Positions 19,166 through 29,913 are shown, counted from the stretch's first letter. The stretch: DNA of 64,000 nt from Plumapathes pennacea (GCA_964036295.1 OZ038466.1:3410001-3474000), one strand, 5' to 3'. The notes: generated by a model from the letters alone, not told the origin. Program-made: numbers and translations.

Positions 19166-20820
19166 GCATTTCAAGTCAAAGTCGCATTTTATAGTGAATG
19201 GATTTATAGCCCGGGAATATGCATAAATGAATGAATAGCTATATCTATCGCAAGCACGCGAAAATGCAAAATTATACTTGCGGAATCCGGTTGAAGTTCT
19301 ACTTACCCCTCCCCTGAAAAACTTACTTTGTCGAGGTATGAAGCGTAACAGAACCTAAAGGAATGGGAACTATTTAGAGAAACCGCATCCCAAGGTCAAA
19401 CAGGCGCGAGAGTCTTGGTTGGAGTAGGTGCTCAGAGTCGTTCGTATTGCTGGTGTGCTAGTGGAAAATCAACACCGCTTTCCAAGGGCTCCCAGTGTTA
19501 AAGTGATGGTTTGAGGTCGATTGGCTTGAGGTCGATGTAAGATTATGTGGTTAGTGGCATATAATATTCAGATTCGAGACTTGAGGTTTCAACAGTGAGC
19601 GCATCTGTTTGTTGCAAATGTATTTGTATGTGAGATTCTGTGCTGCGTTTCGCTGCGTGGTTACATTTTCTTCGTTGTTCGCTATATCGCTTTAGAATAC
19701 AGTGAGACTCTGACAGCAGACAAAATTCCCGTTATATTGGCTATGGTTAGACAAGTGACCTCGTGTCTTTTATTTATTTTTGTATAAAGTTGTTAATGGC
19801 CAGCTAAGTATGCCAAGGTTTCTGCGTTTCAGACATGGTTATGGAGCATCAGTACGATTGAAAGTTAGTCTACAGGATTTGGCCAAGTTCCATCTTTACA
19901 TCAGGTTTTTGTTACACTTGGCCGATCGGGTTTTATTTTGACTGGGGATGGCCAGAGGGTCTATTGCAACACGACTATGACTAAACTACTTTGTAGTGTT
20001 ATTCATGAAAACACAAGTAATTGTGGCGCGCATGCGTGATTTACTCCCAACGTTGTTCGCGGAGTAATCAGAACATGTAGTATTTTGTTTGGCCCATTGG
20101 CAAAGTGCTGTTTGTTTTCACAGAAAAAAAGTCTCTTGTTTTTGTTTTTTACAGCCTAAGCTGATTTTGTCTCAGAGAAGATTAGTGTCGCCAGCTAAGT
20201 TTTTGTCGCGTCGTTCAAGGATTTCAATAAATGGCTTTTGATTTGCATTCTGAACCTTGAATGATATGCAGCTCTCTTGACAGCTGTTTTCTTGAAAGGA
20301 AAAGCGACATAAGGTTGATGCAAGACGAAGAGTTAACACTTGAAACGCGGCTAACACTATACATCTCCATCTCCCGAGACCTTCCATCCCATCATATATG
20401 AAGTAGAAACTGGATATCGTGGCGTTTGTTCGCTGGCAAGCTGCGCACTAATCTAGAAGAGAAAAGCGAAACAGAGTTAGCCCAATACTAAGAACTGAAC
20501 TGGATATTACAAAGATAGCGTCGAACTTGATGGAAACTTAGGCCCGGTTCAGACGCCGCCCCTCACCTAATGCAAATGAGCAACAATTATTGTTTGAGCT
20601 AATTGCACGTGAGGAGCGGTTCTTTCGTTCTTTCAAGCAAATTGTCAGTGGATTAAGAATTTATTCCTGTTTCACTTTAACATAATATTTAGTATTTATT
20701 GCTGCCAGCTCGATTTTTATTAGAATTATTTATACTGGCATATTTTAAAAATATATACAGGAATTACCATATTCATAGAAATAATGAATTTTCTCTCTCC
20801 TCAACAGGAGTGCGAAAGAG

Positions 20821-22759
20821 ATGGATGCACGGAGTGCTGACGCGTTGGGCCACTCGATTTCTACCGCAAGCGATCTTTCCGAAGTATTTGACGAGTTCAA
20901 TCTAAACGGCTCTACCCGACCTAAAGTTGAAAAAGACCAGTACGAGCCGTGTCAGTTTTCCCGCAGTTCGTCGAACTCCACGCCCACTTCCATGGATTCG
21001 CCCGAGCCTGCGAAAAAACCGGAAGTGAACGGAAGCTCAGAGACGAGTGACCAAGTATTGTGTGTAGTGTGCGAAGACAAGGCAACGGGTTACCACTATG
21101 GCGTGTTCACCTGTGAGGGATGCAAAGGGTTTTTTAAAAGGACGGTACAGAAACAGCTGGAATATACGTGCAGGGGCGATGGGAATTGCGAGGTGAACCA
21201 GTTCAGCCGAAACCGCTGTCAGCACTGCAGATTCCGGAAGTGCGTCGACAATGGAATGCTGAAAGAAGGTCAGTCAAAACGAGGCGCTGCGCCCGCGTTT
21301 GTCAGCGGCAGCATCTGATTTGTAAAACCAATTGCAAAGTACGTGAACTTGTGGTTGGTTTAAAGTGTTTTCTTACAGTTCTGTAATTGGCGCTGCGGTT
21401 ACTTAGGCTTTGGTTTTACGAAATTCAATTGAAAAGCGTTTTAATGTTGCTATTGTTTGTTTGTTTGATTGTTTGTTTGTTTGTTTGTTTGTATGACAGC
21501 GGTGCGTGAAGACCGTACACCCGGTGGTCGTCACAGACATAAGTCTCTCCAGGATCACAAACATAAGAAGCACCGCCAGAGTAAAGATGAAGGCAGCCCA
21601 CAGGAGCAAGAGGGAGCGGCAGAAAGTGAGCACAGCCCTCCACAACCGAGTTCTGTCGACTCCAGAGACAGTGGAAGCGACTTCATGGAGCTCATTCAGC
21701 AGCTCGAGACTGACGTGACGTACATACCATCCGGAATGCTCCCTGTGAGCGCTTGCGAGGAGGATTTGAATCAACTCCTGCAGTATGCCTACCAGGAGTT
21801 GTACTGCATCATCCAGTGGTCCAAAAGAGTGCCTGGTTTCAAGGATATCAACCTAGAAGACCAGGTCACTATGCTGAAATCCTGCTTCATGGAGCTGGAC
21901 GTGTTCCGTCTCTCGTACCGGTCCATTCCGTGTGACCCCAGATCGCTTATGTTTGCCAAAAACATCATCTTTGAACGAGAGGAAGTGCTGAAGTTCGGCT
22001 GGGGAGAGGATATCGTCGACAGTTCGCTTGAGTTCACAGAAAAACTCAGGGATTTGAATATTGATACCAACGAGTTCGCGTGCCTGTCTGCACTTGTTCT
22101 CCTCAGTCCAGGTTTGTTGATAATAAAGCTCAAAATACAGATTCTCCTAACCTTTTGAGAATATGTGAGAGTGATGTAGTGAGAATTCTAAGAGTAAGAT
22201 AATTTAATCTGAGCAAGGTATCAAAATCCAAATTCTCATACTGTATGATCTCTCTAGCGAGAGACTGAAAGAGAAAATTTGACCGCCGACCCAAATAAGG
22301 TTACTGCACGGCTGAAAAACGTATTTTCGCTTTCTTTCAATCCTGCACTCATACGATTTATCCCAACCATTACAGAAGAATTTGCATAAGCAATCCCATT
22401 AGAAGTGATTGTCCATTTAGGTTGCATCTTGAACAAGCTATCGATTCTCCTTACGTTCTGACAAAATGGAAGTCGATCATTCAGGTTGAATTCGCTTTCT
22501 CTTGTTTCTGCACTTAACTGCAGATATTCCAGATCTGAAGGACAAACAAAAAGTCCAGCAGCTGCAACAAAACGTAATGAAATGCTTGGAGGACTACGAA
22601 AAGAGCCGCCACCCGAACAAAAGCAACCGACTGGGCAAGCTCCTACTGTGCCTCCCCACCCTGAGAAGCTACAGCGAGACGGCCCTCGAGAATTACGTGA
22701 CGCTCGAGTTCTTTGGAAAACTGGACATGCCACCGCTGGTTGCAGAGCTACTGGAGTAA
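20821..22759 (+). CDS. Nuclear receptor (DNA-binding plus ligand-binding domain), subfamily uncertain
   Basis: Ligand-type transcription factor of 431 aa. Coding exons 20821-21268, 21500-22111 and 22524-22759 sum to 1296 nt in frame. The acceptor TCAACAG at 20801-20807 lies 13 nt before the ATG. The DNA-binding domain covers about residues 81-149. First-finger cysteines are 81, 84, 98 and 101, second-finger 117, 123, 133 and 136, with P-box CEGCKG. The hinge is basic and His/Lys-rich (about 158-178). The ligand-binding domain spans about 235-431 and ends with PPLVAELLE, a good AF-2 activation helix. The extension [11 protein letters not shown] resembles NR6/NR5 receptors, whereas LBD pieces such as [13 protein letters not shown] and [14 protein letters not shown] resemble NR4A. 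It is not a clear RXR. That it is a nuclear receptor is certain; subfamily needs a tree. Confidence 0.95.
21443..21493 (+). repeat. (TTTG)n microsatellite
   Basis: TTTG repeats, once interrupted by TTGATTG, sit immediately before the acceptor of nuclear-receptor coding exon 2. They supply its pyrimidine-rich tract only loosely. The same motif recurs in the 3' flank at about 24510-24542. Confidence 0.85.
22123..22285 (+). mobile_element. CCCTTT-type MITE, partial copy in a nuclear-receptor intron
   Basis: Shares ATACAGATTCTCCTAACC, GATGTAGTGAGAATTC and GAGCAAGGTATCAAAA with the full copies at 14390 and 54769. It begins about a dozen bases after the donor at 22112. The ends are eroded. Confidence 0.6.
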
Positions 22760-22963
22760 GTACGTATGCGAGCGCTTTATCGTGTGATTAAACACGCAAG
22801 TGTGCGTGATTGGACACGTAAGTGCACGTGATTAGAAACAAGTACGTGATTTCGCGTGGTTAGACGCGTGGAGTCACGTAAAAGAAGCTCCCATGACCAG
22901 CTGCTGAGTTTTCACTCTTGTCGATGCATACATTTTGTGTTCTGTTCCGTTCTTGTTTTGTCG

Positions 22964-22969
22964 AATAAA
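22964..22969 (+). terminator. Candidate polyadenylation signal of the nuclear receptor
   Basis: AATAAA 205 nt after the stop codon, first canonical match downstream. Usage is not shown by sequence alone. Confidence 0.4.
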
Positions 22970-23857
22970 TATCTTGGTTCGACGATTTGTGTTTTTAAAC
23001 ATATTGTTGATATTCTTTCCATTGGCTTTGTTTTTTTACTGTTTTTTTGTTTTGTCCTGCATTTTAGCACTGCAAATTGATGAAGTGTCGTCGGATGTCG
23101 TAACGTCGAGGAAAAGTGCTCGCCACAGAATCCTTTAACCGCTTCCCTCCCGAGCATTTTGGTAGAGATTTTCGTCACCGTTTGATTGTTTTAAAGATTT
23201 TACCTTTGTAGATACCTTGGTGAACATTGTGATTCCCCCCACTCGATATAAAAAAGCATGCCTTTGTTCCAAAGAGTGTTCAGAAGTTAATTGACGTTTC
23301 CATGCCAGAAGTAAATATATTCTAGCTCGCCACCTTCTCCAGACTTGCAATGTAAGCGGAGAAGATGGACCGCTCACAGCTTTTACAATGGCTTTTAATT
23401 TGGATTTCTCCCAATTATTCAAGAAAAAGTTAAGAATGATGTGGCGAGAATTAATTATTTGGTTAGTTTTAATCTGAGCAAGCTGTCATGTTCTCCGTGC
23501 GGCGTGATAGAGAAATTTAGTGGAGCTTCAAAGATTTCCAGCTGCTTTCCGATACAAGTCGGGTGCACTGCAGTGGATTTAATTTAGGGTGAGCTCAGTG
23601 GGGGAACCTGAAACAGAAGTCACCAAAAACTAAAGTAGCTTTAGATGTTCGCTAGTTGAGGACGAGTTCGATGACGGCTACAACTGTAACGAGAGAACAG
23701 ACACCATTGAGGGTTTCATATGACGTCACGTCTCTGATGACAACAAGGTGCGCGCCATCTTTGAGGACAGCGAGAGGATATGTAAACATACTTCGAGACT
23801 CTCACTCGTGACGTGAGTGAAAACCCTCTATCAGAGAGGTCTTGATATTGTCTCTAA

Positions 23858-24018
23858 GGCCCCGTTTACACTGTTTTGAATACAAAGTATCCGGATTCAA
23901 AGTTCTCCCTCTCGTATCCGAATTCGTTTTCTTCCCGGATTCACCAAAACTGGTGCAAACGTCAGGAAGTTGGAAGTTCCTCGAATCCGGATAAATTCGC
24001 TCTAGTTTAAACGGGGCC
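23858..24018 (+). mobile_element. Short TIR element, GGCCCCGTTTA ends
   Basis: About 160 bp bounded by GGCCCCGTTTACAC and GTTTAAACGGGGCC, which are inverted repeats. The interior repeats TCCGGATTC-like words. No coding potential. The ends recall hAT-type MITEs, but I could not define an 8 bp target duplication. Confidence 0.65.
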
Positions 24019-24067
24019 TAAAAGCCGTTGCACTTTAGCGAGAAAAAGAGTAATGTGTTAGAAATTG

Positions 24068-24227
24068 GGACCTCGGTTGTTCGAAGTTTGATTGAACTCA
24101 TCCAGGCCATTATCCAAATTCTAGTTTCTATCAAAAACCAAAGAACGACGAACCGAAGAACGCAAAAATCAACAAGGTGACAAAAACGTTACACCTAATC
24201 CAGGATTAGCTTTGAACAACCGGGCCT
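24068..24227 (+). mobile_element. Short TIR element, GGNCCTCGGTTGTTC ends
   Basis: Left end GGACCTCGGTTGTTCGAAG mirrors right end CTTTGAACAACCGGGCC. About 160 bp, non-coding, lying about 50 bp after the preceding element. Confidence 0.6.
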
Positions 24228-24509
24228 CGTTGCAAACGTAGCCGTTGTCGTTCTTATTATATTATGCATTCGACCATATTTAATCATCTAACAAGGGATG
24301 GTTCAGTGCCGACCCTTTTATAGAATACATTATTGGTAACCGTTTCTGTCAACTGTGCCTTTTGATTTGCCGAAGAGGCTGTGCCATTTGTTTCAGCATC
24401 GTTCAAATAAGTTTTAAAACATCGAAAGCCCAAGACGCCAAGGTTTTGTTTTCAAGAGTGTCGCTAGGTCGCTTTGCTTTGATTTACTTTTGTGTACTTT
24501 TAGTTTTTC

Positions 24510-24542
24510 CTGTTTGTTTGTTTGTTTGTTTGTTTGTTTGTT
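24510..24542 (+). repeat. (TTTG)n microsatellite
   Basis: About eight uninterrupted TTTG units. Confidence 0.85.
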
Positions 24543-25366
24543 TTTTAAGGTTTTTAAGATTTCCTGTTCGGTTCGTATGTAAATTAAGAGAAGTACCCAG
24601 TGTAGATTGAAACAATATCGCGGCATAGCCCCTAAAAGCAGGAGCCACATTCAAAACGTAAGAAGAGAACGGCAACACACTGAAGGCATTGGTCTTTATA
24701 AAATTAATATAATTCTATGTTTACTCTCTGTCTGATGTCATACAAAGTCCTGATAGTCTTTCCACTGTCTTTATTGGAAACCTTCTGCCCAACTTTATAT
24801 ATGATTTTACTATTATTTTTAAATGTAGTCAACAGTAGTTGACAGTAAAAGAACAACAAGATGGAGAGATCTTAGCATAATATTGCAAACAGGACATGAG
24901 TAAAAAGAGTCTTAAGTAACACGACTCTGGTGTTGAAACTGTCTGCAGGAATTTTGCTTTCGTTGTCAGCATTTCACCTCCCTGTTTTTACCCCTGTGGA
25001 CAAATGTGTTGAGAGTAGTGCTATAAATAATGATGGAAGAAAAAAATGTGTAATTTTAGAGACGTAAATTCTGTGTCCGCTTCATTGTAGAAGGCAGTCG
25101 TTCAACGTCGCCGAATCTAAATAAACTCAAACGAAACGCGTTGCCATGCTGTGCTCGCTTGCGATAGAAAGTATTGACTCCTCCACCCACAATCCTTTGC
25201 ACGCAGATACAGCAATGTCTAAGCTTTAGATAAGCAGCCCTTGCCCGACTTATCTGGCCAAATATTTTGATTTGTTGATAAGTTTATCTCTGGGTAATTT
25301 CCGCCTCAGCGTCAAAACTAATTTACCACTTAAAATTATGAACTTTGTTCAGCTGCAAATTAGCTA

Positions 25367-25407
25367 TTAGAATGTACTCACTGAGCTTTCATTTGAATGG
25401 TCACATC
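25367..25407 (+). repeat. ~40 bp core repeat, copy 4
   Basis: TTAGAATGTACTCACTGAGC then TTTCATTTGAATGGTCAC. A weaker relative, AGTATTCACTGAGAGC then TTTTAATTGGACGG, follows at 25462-25493. Confidence 0.6.
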
Positions 25408-26530
25408 CGTGTACTAGGTTTTATTTGACAGCTCGGGAGTTGGAAGTGAAACTGCTTTCAAAAAGTATTCACTGAGAGCTTTTAATTGGACGGACAGTTA
25501 AGTTGGGCACTTTCTTGGTTGAGGCGAATTGAATGGCTCTCTGGAAGAGCATCTGTATGACTGTTTTTTGATGGTGAAGAGACTCCGTGATAAAGGATAT
25601 GATGATGATGATGAATGGTTATGTTTCGCGTACACAATACCGACCGCTAAGTGCGTTTCAGTGGTGATTTCCTGGGCACAAAAGGTTGTCACAAATGTAA
25701 GCGAGTTAAATCATTTGTGGGTTTTCTGAACATATGAATCCATTTATTCACCCATTACTTGAGCACTTTGCTAAATCGAATGCGTAAGCTATCAAAAGAC
25801 AGGCAATACGTATTCTTGCTTCCTAAAGACTCATTTGTTAGTTGGTAATTGCACAGGAAGGGCATTAATCTTTTATTCATAACTCATAGTGTTGATCGAG
25901 CGCTCCATTAAATTAATAACGATATCAGTTGCACCGGGAATTGATTTTCAGAGTGCTGAACAGAATAATGTGTATAAAACACATTTTAATCGGAACTTGA
26001 AGGCAGTTATTTCCTTTTAAAGAAACACGAAGGAAATGTAAGCATATTAATCATCATTGCACATTTCTGTGGCTATCAAAGATAACAGAAATTAACCAAA
26101 CAGTCGTCATCAGACAGCTTTGTTTCATTAAATCACTACCACGCTTTAGACCGCAAGAACCCTTACCCCGCGGTGCGTCTTGCCATAATTTTCACAAGAA
26201 CATCCTACAGTCACGAAGTCGGCACTAGTTATCGGGTAGCTTTTCATGCTGATTAATTGGCAAAGACATACCGGCAAATCATTAACAAGTTAACTGGAGA
26301 TCTTTGGTTGGACAGGTGGTTTGCTGGAAGGACGTCATAACTGAGTGAAATTAAGGCTTAACACGACAGACGGGTGTGAAACGAAAACCAATGAATATAG
26401 CTATAAAGCTAACTTGTTCAAGGACAATAGATCCAAGAAAAAGTGTAAAGAGTCAGAATACTCCAATTCATTTTTGTGAGATCAAACTGCTTGAGTGTAG
26501 TAGAAGCCAGGAAAGATTCGTCACTAAGGA

Positions 26531-27358
26531 ATGACTTCACAAAAACGAGTTATTCTGTGGACCGCTCCAAGATGCGTTTCCACGGCTTTTGAGAGATCCA
26601 TAATGAACCTGAAAAACTCTAAGATATTTCACGAACCATATTCTCTTCCCTTCTACTTCGGGCCCGAGCGACAAAGCCTACGTTACAGCGCGCAGACCAT
26701 CGACCCAAAGGCGACCTACAGATCCACCAGCAAAATGCTTCAGAAAGAGTACGACGGTGTAGACTTGGTCTTCTCAAAAGATATGGCCTACTACATGAAT
26801 AAGAACTTCGAGATCTTCTTGGAGGATGGCTTTAAGAATGTTAAGCATACTTTCCTAATCCGCAACCCCAAGAAAGCCGTGTTCTCTCTCTACAAAGCAT
26901 CCACAAATCCTAATCTGACGGGCTGGGATTACTTTGACCCCGTGGAAGCCGGCTTCCAGCAGATGAACGAGTTGTTCCAGTTTGTCCGGGCTCATTTGGA
27001 CCCCTCACCAGTTGTTGTCGACGCTGACGATCTCTTGGTCAATCCCGAAGGTGTCATGCGTAGTTACTGTGAAGCGGTGGGACTGTCGCACCAGGAGAAT
27101 ATGACCACATGGTGTCCTGGCCCTGTACCAGACTGGGACACCTGGGCAGGATGGCACGAAGACGCTTTGAAGAGCTCGGGTTTCACTCCGAGGAAAAGTA
27201 AAGGCAAGAATCAAGACCGAAACGGTTTAGACATGGAAGATATGCCGGCGGAAGTCGTCGACTCCATCAAGATATCCATGCCTCATTTTGAAGCTCTGTA
27301 TGCCAGGCGAATTCACACCAAGAACACTTTGTCAGATGTAGTCGAGTATTGTGATTAA
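26531..27358 (+). CDS. Intronless sulfotransferase-family protein, copy A
   Basis: 275 aa in one exon, stop TAA at 27356-27358, and an in-frame TAA three codons before the ATG, so the start is well placed. The N-terminal ILWTAPRCVSTAFERSI (residues 8-24) matches the PAPS 5'-phosphosulfate loop of sulfotransferases, and FLIRNPKKAVFSLY (108-121) the 3'-phosphate-binding segment with Arg111 and Ser119. This group is often labelled branched-chain aminotransferase-like in databases, but I see a sulfotransferase fold, not an aminotransferase. The substrate is unknown. No signal peptide or membrane segment is visible, so it is probably cytosolic. AATAAA lies at 27419-27424. The core is nearly identical to the inverted copy at 30011-30838. 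Confidence 0.88.
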   Translation: MTSQKRVILWTAPRCVSTAFERSIMNLKNSKIFHEPYSLPFYFGPERQSLRYSAQTIDPKATYRSTSKMLQKEYDGVDLVFSKDMAYYMNKNFEIFLEDGFKNVKHTFLIRNPKKAVFSLYKASTNPNLTGWDYFDPVEAGFQQMNELFQFVRAHLDPSPVVVDADDLLVNPEGVMRSYCEAVGLSHQENMTTWCPGPVPDWDTWAGWHEDALKSSGFTPRKSKGKNQDRNGLDMEDMPAEVVDSIKISMPHFEALYARRIHTKNTLSDVVEYCD

Positions 27359-27418
27359 ACATATTTAACAAGTTGTAACTTATAGTTTGCTGAAGGAACA
27401 GTCATGGTACAGGACTAA

Positions 27419-27424
27419 AATAAA
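27419..27424 (+). terminator. Candidate polyadenylation signal, sulfotransferase copy A
   Basis: AATAAA 61 nt after the stop codon. Confidence 0.55.
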
Positions 27425-28056
27425 GAATTCCTTATGCAATCAGACACTGTTAGATAAACGATTTTTGAGTCTTTGCATCATAGGAATCCATTTTTCTTTT
27501 CGGCGAAGAAGGGAGAAATATCATTTAGTCATTATTACCTCAGTATTGCAATAAACTGATTTTTCCCCCGCAAAACAAACCTGGAAGCTGGTATTTACAC
27601 GAGTCTGTTTTAGTCCTCTACCGTAAATTATTAAAGGGCTTCAGTTGGCGAAAATTGCCATAACAATACACATAGATATGGAGGACATAAGCTTCAATCT
27701 GTTTGTAAAAGAAAAAAAAAAAAAGAAAACCCACGAATTTTATCTTTGGAGAATCCTAAAAAGCTCTCTTATATCTTGAAAATGCCGCATTTGGCACCGA
27801 AGGTCACGACTATACACCAGGTACAATATATCTACATCTACATTTTATTAGTCGGTAAAAGTCACAGCAACTATCGACATCTTTTTTATCTTATCGCTCG
27901 CCGCCATGCTGCCTGACATGCCGAAAATTAAAACAGTTCCACATAAACAACACCGTGAACACTCTTTCAGTGCTAATCGAGAATTTAGAACTCAATTTTG
28001 CTAATTAAGCAGCGGGGATCAATCAGTGAATTAATTTGAAACTCCGTCTAATATGT

Positions 28057-28419
28057 TTTTTACCACAACACACTAGTTTCTCGCTCTCTGATTGGTCGAT
28101 TTACCGTGGTAAATAAGAGTCCAGACAACGATGCTGACGCCAGCTGACCCCAGCTGACGCCAGCATGTCACGTTTTGCAGCGAAATACAACGAAAGTTTC
28201 CTGTATATTTCTAAATGTTGTGGTAAAAAACAAATTTCCACTGGTTTGCCGTGGTGTGGACTCTTATTTACCACGATTTACGTCATCTCATGGTCAAAAT
28301 TAGTTGCGGACTCACTCGGCGAAGCGCCTCGTGAGTCCACAACATTTTGACCATGTGATGACGTAAATCGTGGTAAATAAGAGTCCACACCACGGCAAAC
28401 CAGTGGAAATTTATTAAAT
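28057..28419 (+). mobile_element. Fold-back element, copy 1
   Basis: About 360 bp. It starts near ACCACAACACACTAGTTTC and ends near GGAAATTTATTAAAT. Its right half (about 28227-28414) is a near-perfect palindrome with arms of about 85 bp that meet at GGCGAAGCGCC, and each arm contains TTTACGTCATC-type sequence. A second copy lies at 28605-28956. Non-coding. Confidence 0.75.
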
Positions 28420-28604
28420 CGCGTACGAAGCGGAGGCGTAATTCTCTATATGGCGGCCGAAGCCTGAGATAAGAAGTCTGTGTTATCCTTGCTTTGTGAT
28501 AGTGAATCTCTCAACAATTTATACAGAAAATGTGTTTGAGTTGCATGGTGAGGATCGTGGATCATTCCGTCCTATTTTATCCGGACTATTAAATGTCAAA
28601 ATAG

Positions 28605-28956
28605 TATTTTACCACAACACACTAGTTTCTCGCTCTCTGATTGGTCGATTAACCGTGGTAAATAAGAGTCCAGACAATGATATGACGCCAGCTGACGCCA
28701 GCGTGTCACGCTTTGCAGCGCAATTCAACGAAACTTTCCTCTATATTTCTAAGTATATGGTAAAAAACAAATTTCCACTGGTTTGCCGTGGTGTAAACTC
28801 TTATTTACCACGATTTACGTCATCACATGATCAAAATTAGTTGCGGACTCACTCGGCGAAGCGCCTCGTGAGTCCACAACATTTTGACCATGTGATGACG
28901 TAAATCGTGGTAAATAAGAGTCCACACCACGGCAAACCAGTGGAAATTTATTAAAT
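28605..28956 (+). mobile_element. Fold-back element, copy 2
   Basis: Very similar to the copy at 28057 in the same orientation, with the palindromic half at about 28764-28951. The 185 bp between the copies is unrelated, so this is either two insertions or a segmental duplication, not a simple tandem repeat. Confidence 0.75.
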
Positions 28957-29575
28957 ATGATTTGTCTGTGTGACACAATGAAAGAGAAACCTGAAGGCTG
29001 ACAACTCGCAGAAATTACTAATAGTTAATGGTTAATGGTTAATGGAGAACAGAATTCTTAGCCGTTCACAAGCTCTGAATAAATTTAAATTACAAAAACA
29101 TGAACAACTTCGCTCAGAAAAACGAGAACCGCACACTATGATGTCACACCTTTGGTTTCGTTAATTCAGAAGTGGAGGCGTTTTTTTGTTGGTCGTGTCA
29201 GAAATTTACCTTTGGATGTGTAATGGACTCAAACGAAAAAAATATTCACTCTTGGTAATTAGCATCCTCGGGAGACCCAGGGCGAGATCGTGCGTTGCGA
29301 AGAGAACTCTTCAGCCATTTCACTGAAAACAGGTGTGCGTGCAATGCATCATAGGTTTTATTTACCCATAAGTCAACAGGATACGAATTTACACCTTGTG
29401 TGCCACCTGGAGCCGAATATATGCGCTAGCAAACGAATGCCCATGATCGCAGCTTTCCAGCCACAGTTTAACTAATCAGTTCCCTCGTACCATTCCTACT
29501 AGAGTGATGAATTTACGAATGGTTGTCAAAAGTTATATTGTACATTTTAAAGTGCAATTATTCGTTTCAGTACTT

Positions 29576-29616
29576 TCTTCTTTCTTTCTTTCTTTCTTTC
29601 TTTTTTTTTTTTTTTG
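29576..29616 (+). repeat. (TTTC)n and poly-T microsatellite
   Basis: Several TTTC units followed by a run of T, near the 3' side of sulfotransferase copy B. Confidence 0.8.
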
Positions 29617-29907
29617 TATCTTTCAGAGCTTTTGTATTTCCCGTCATTAATAAATCATTAACGACCACTGTGCGGCGACACGACAGTAAGTGGTTTTCCT
29701 TCTCAATTTAGTGTTTTGGCCAATATCCGTCTCTATTACAGATCCTTTTCACGTCAAAGTCGCCATCGGTTCTTGTTGAAAGAAGTGATTAGTAAACTCG
29801 ATGATTTTATACAGTAATCAAAAGTTTGCTTCACCCAAAAATAAATATTGTCTCAGCAATTTGAGAATCAAATAAAACTGCTCCATAGTTTTCAAGCTGC
29901 TTTGAAG

Positions 29908-29913
29908 TTTATT
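29908..29913 (-). terminator. Candidate polyadenylation signal, sulfotransferase copy B
   Basis: Minus-strand AATAAA about 100 nt after the stop codon of the minus-strand gene. Confidence 0.5.

Larger units (their letters stand above)
8841..20807 (+). other. Long gene-free stretch: intron or intergenic DNA upstream of the nuclear receptor
   Basis: Nearly 12 kb without recognisable coding exons. It holds a CCCTTT-type MITE at about 14390-14591, several copies of a roughly 40 bp core repeat (16010-16045, 16528-16556, 18051-18085 reversed, 19127-19165) and homopolymer runs (A at about 14973-14987, T at about 15139-15155 and 18108-18130). A short segment at about 12528-12600 repeats the words CCTGCA and GATCTTGG. 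Short open frames here show no family similarity I recognise. Confidence 0.5.
22760..26530. other. Nuclear-receptor 3' flank and intergenic DNA
   Basis: The nuclear-receptor 3'UTR begins here; an AATAAA at 22964-22969 is a candidate polyadenylation signal 205 nt after the stop. No further coding exon is recognised up to 26530. The stretch contains a decayed CCCTTT MITE fragment (about 23385-23500), two other short inverted-repeat elements (23858-24018 and 24068-24227), a TTTG microsatellite and two core-repeat copies (25367-25407, 25462-25493). Confidence 0.5.

Noticed and set aside
20821..22759. Naming the receptor RXR because of [14 protein letters not shown]
   Set aside because: The P-box is shared by many receptors. 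The ligand-domain and C-terminal-extension sequences do not follow RXR.
26531..27358. Branched-chain amino acid aminotransferase function
   Set aside because: This is a common database label for the group, but the visible motifs are PAPS-binding sulfotransferase motifs. No PLP-lysine motif is seen.
28165..28840. Open frames of 61 and 114 codons in the sulfotransferase spacer
   Set aside because: Both lie in fold-back repeats and consist of repeat-derived sequence.
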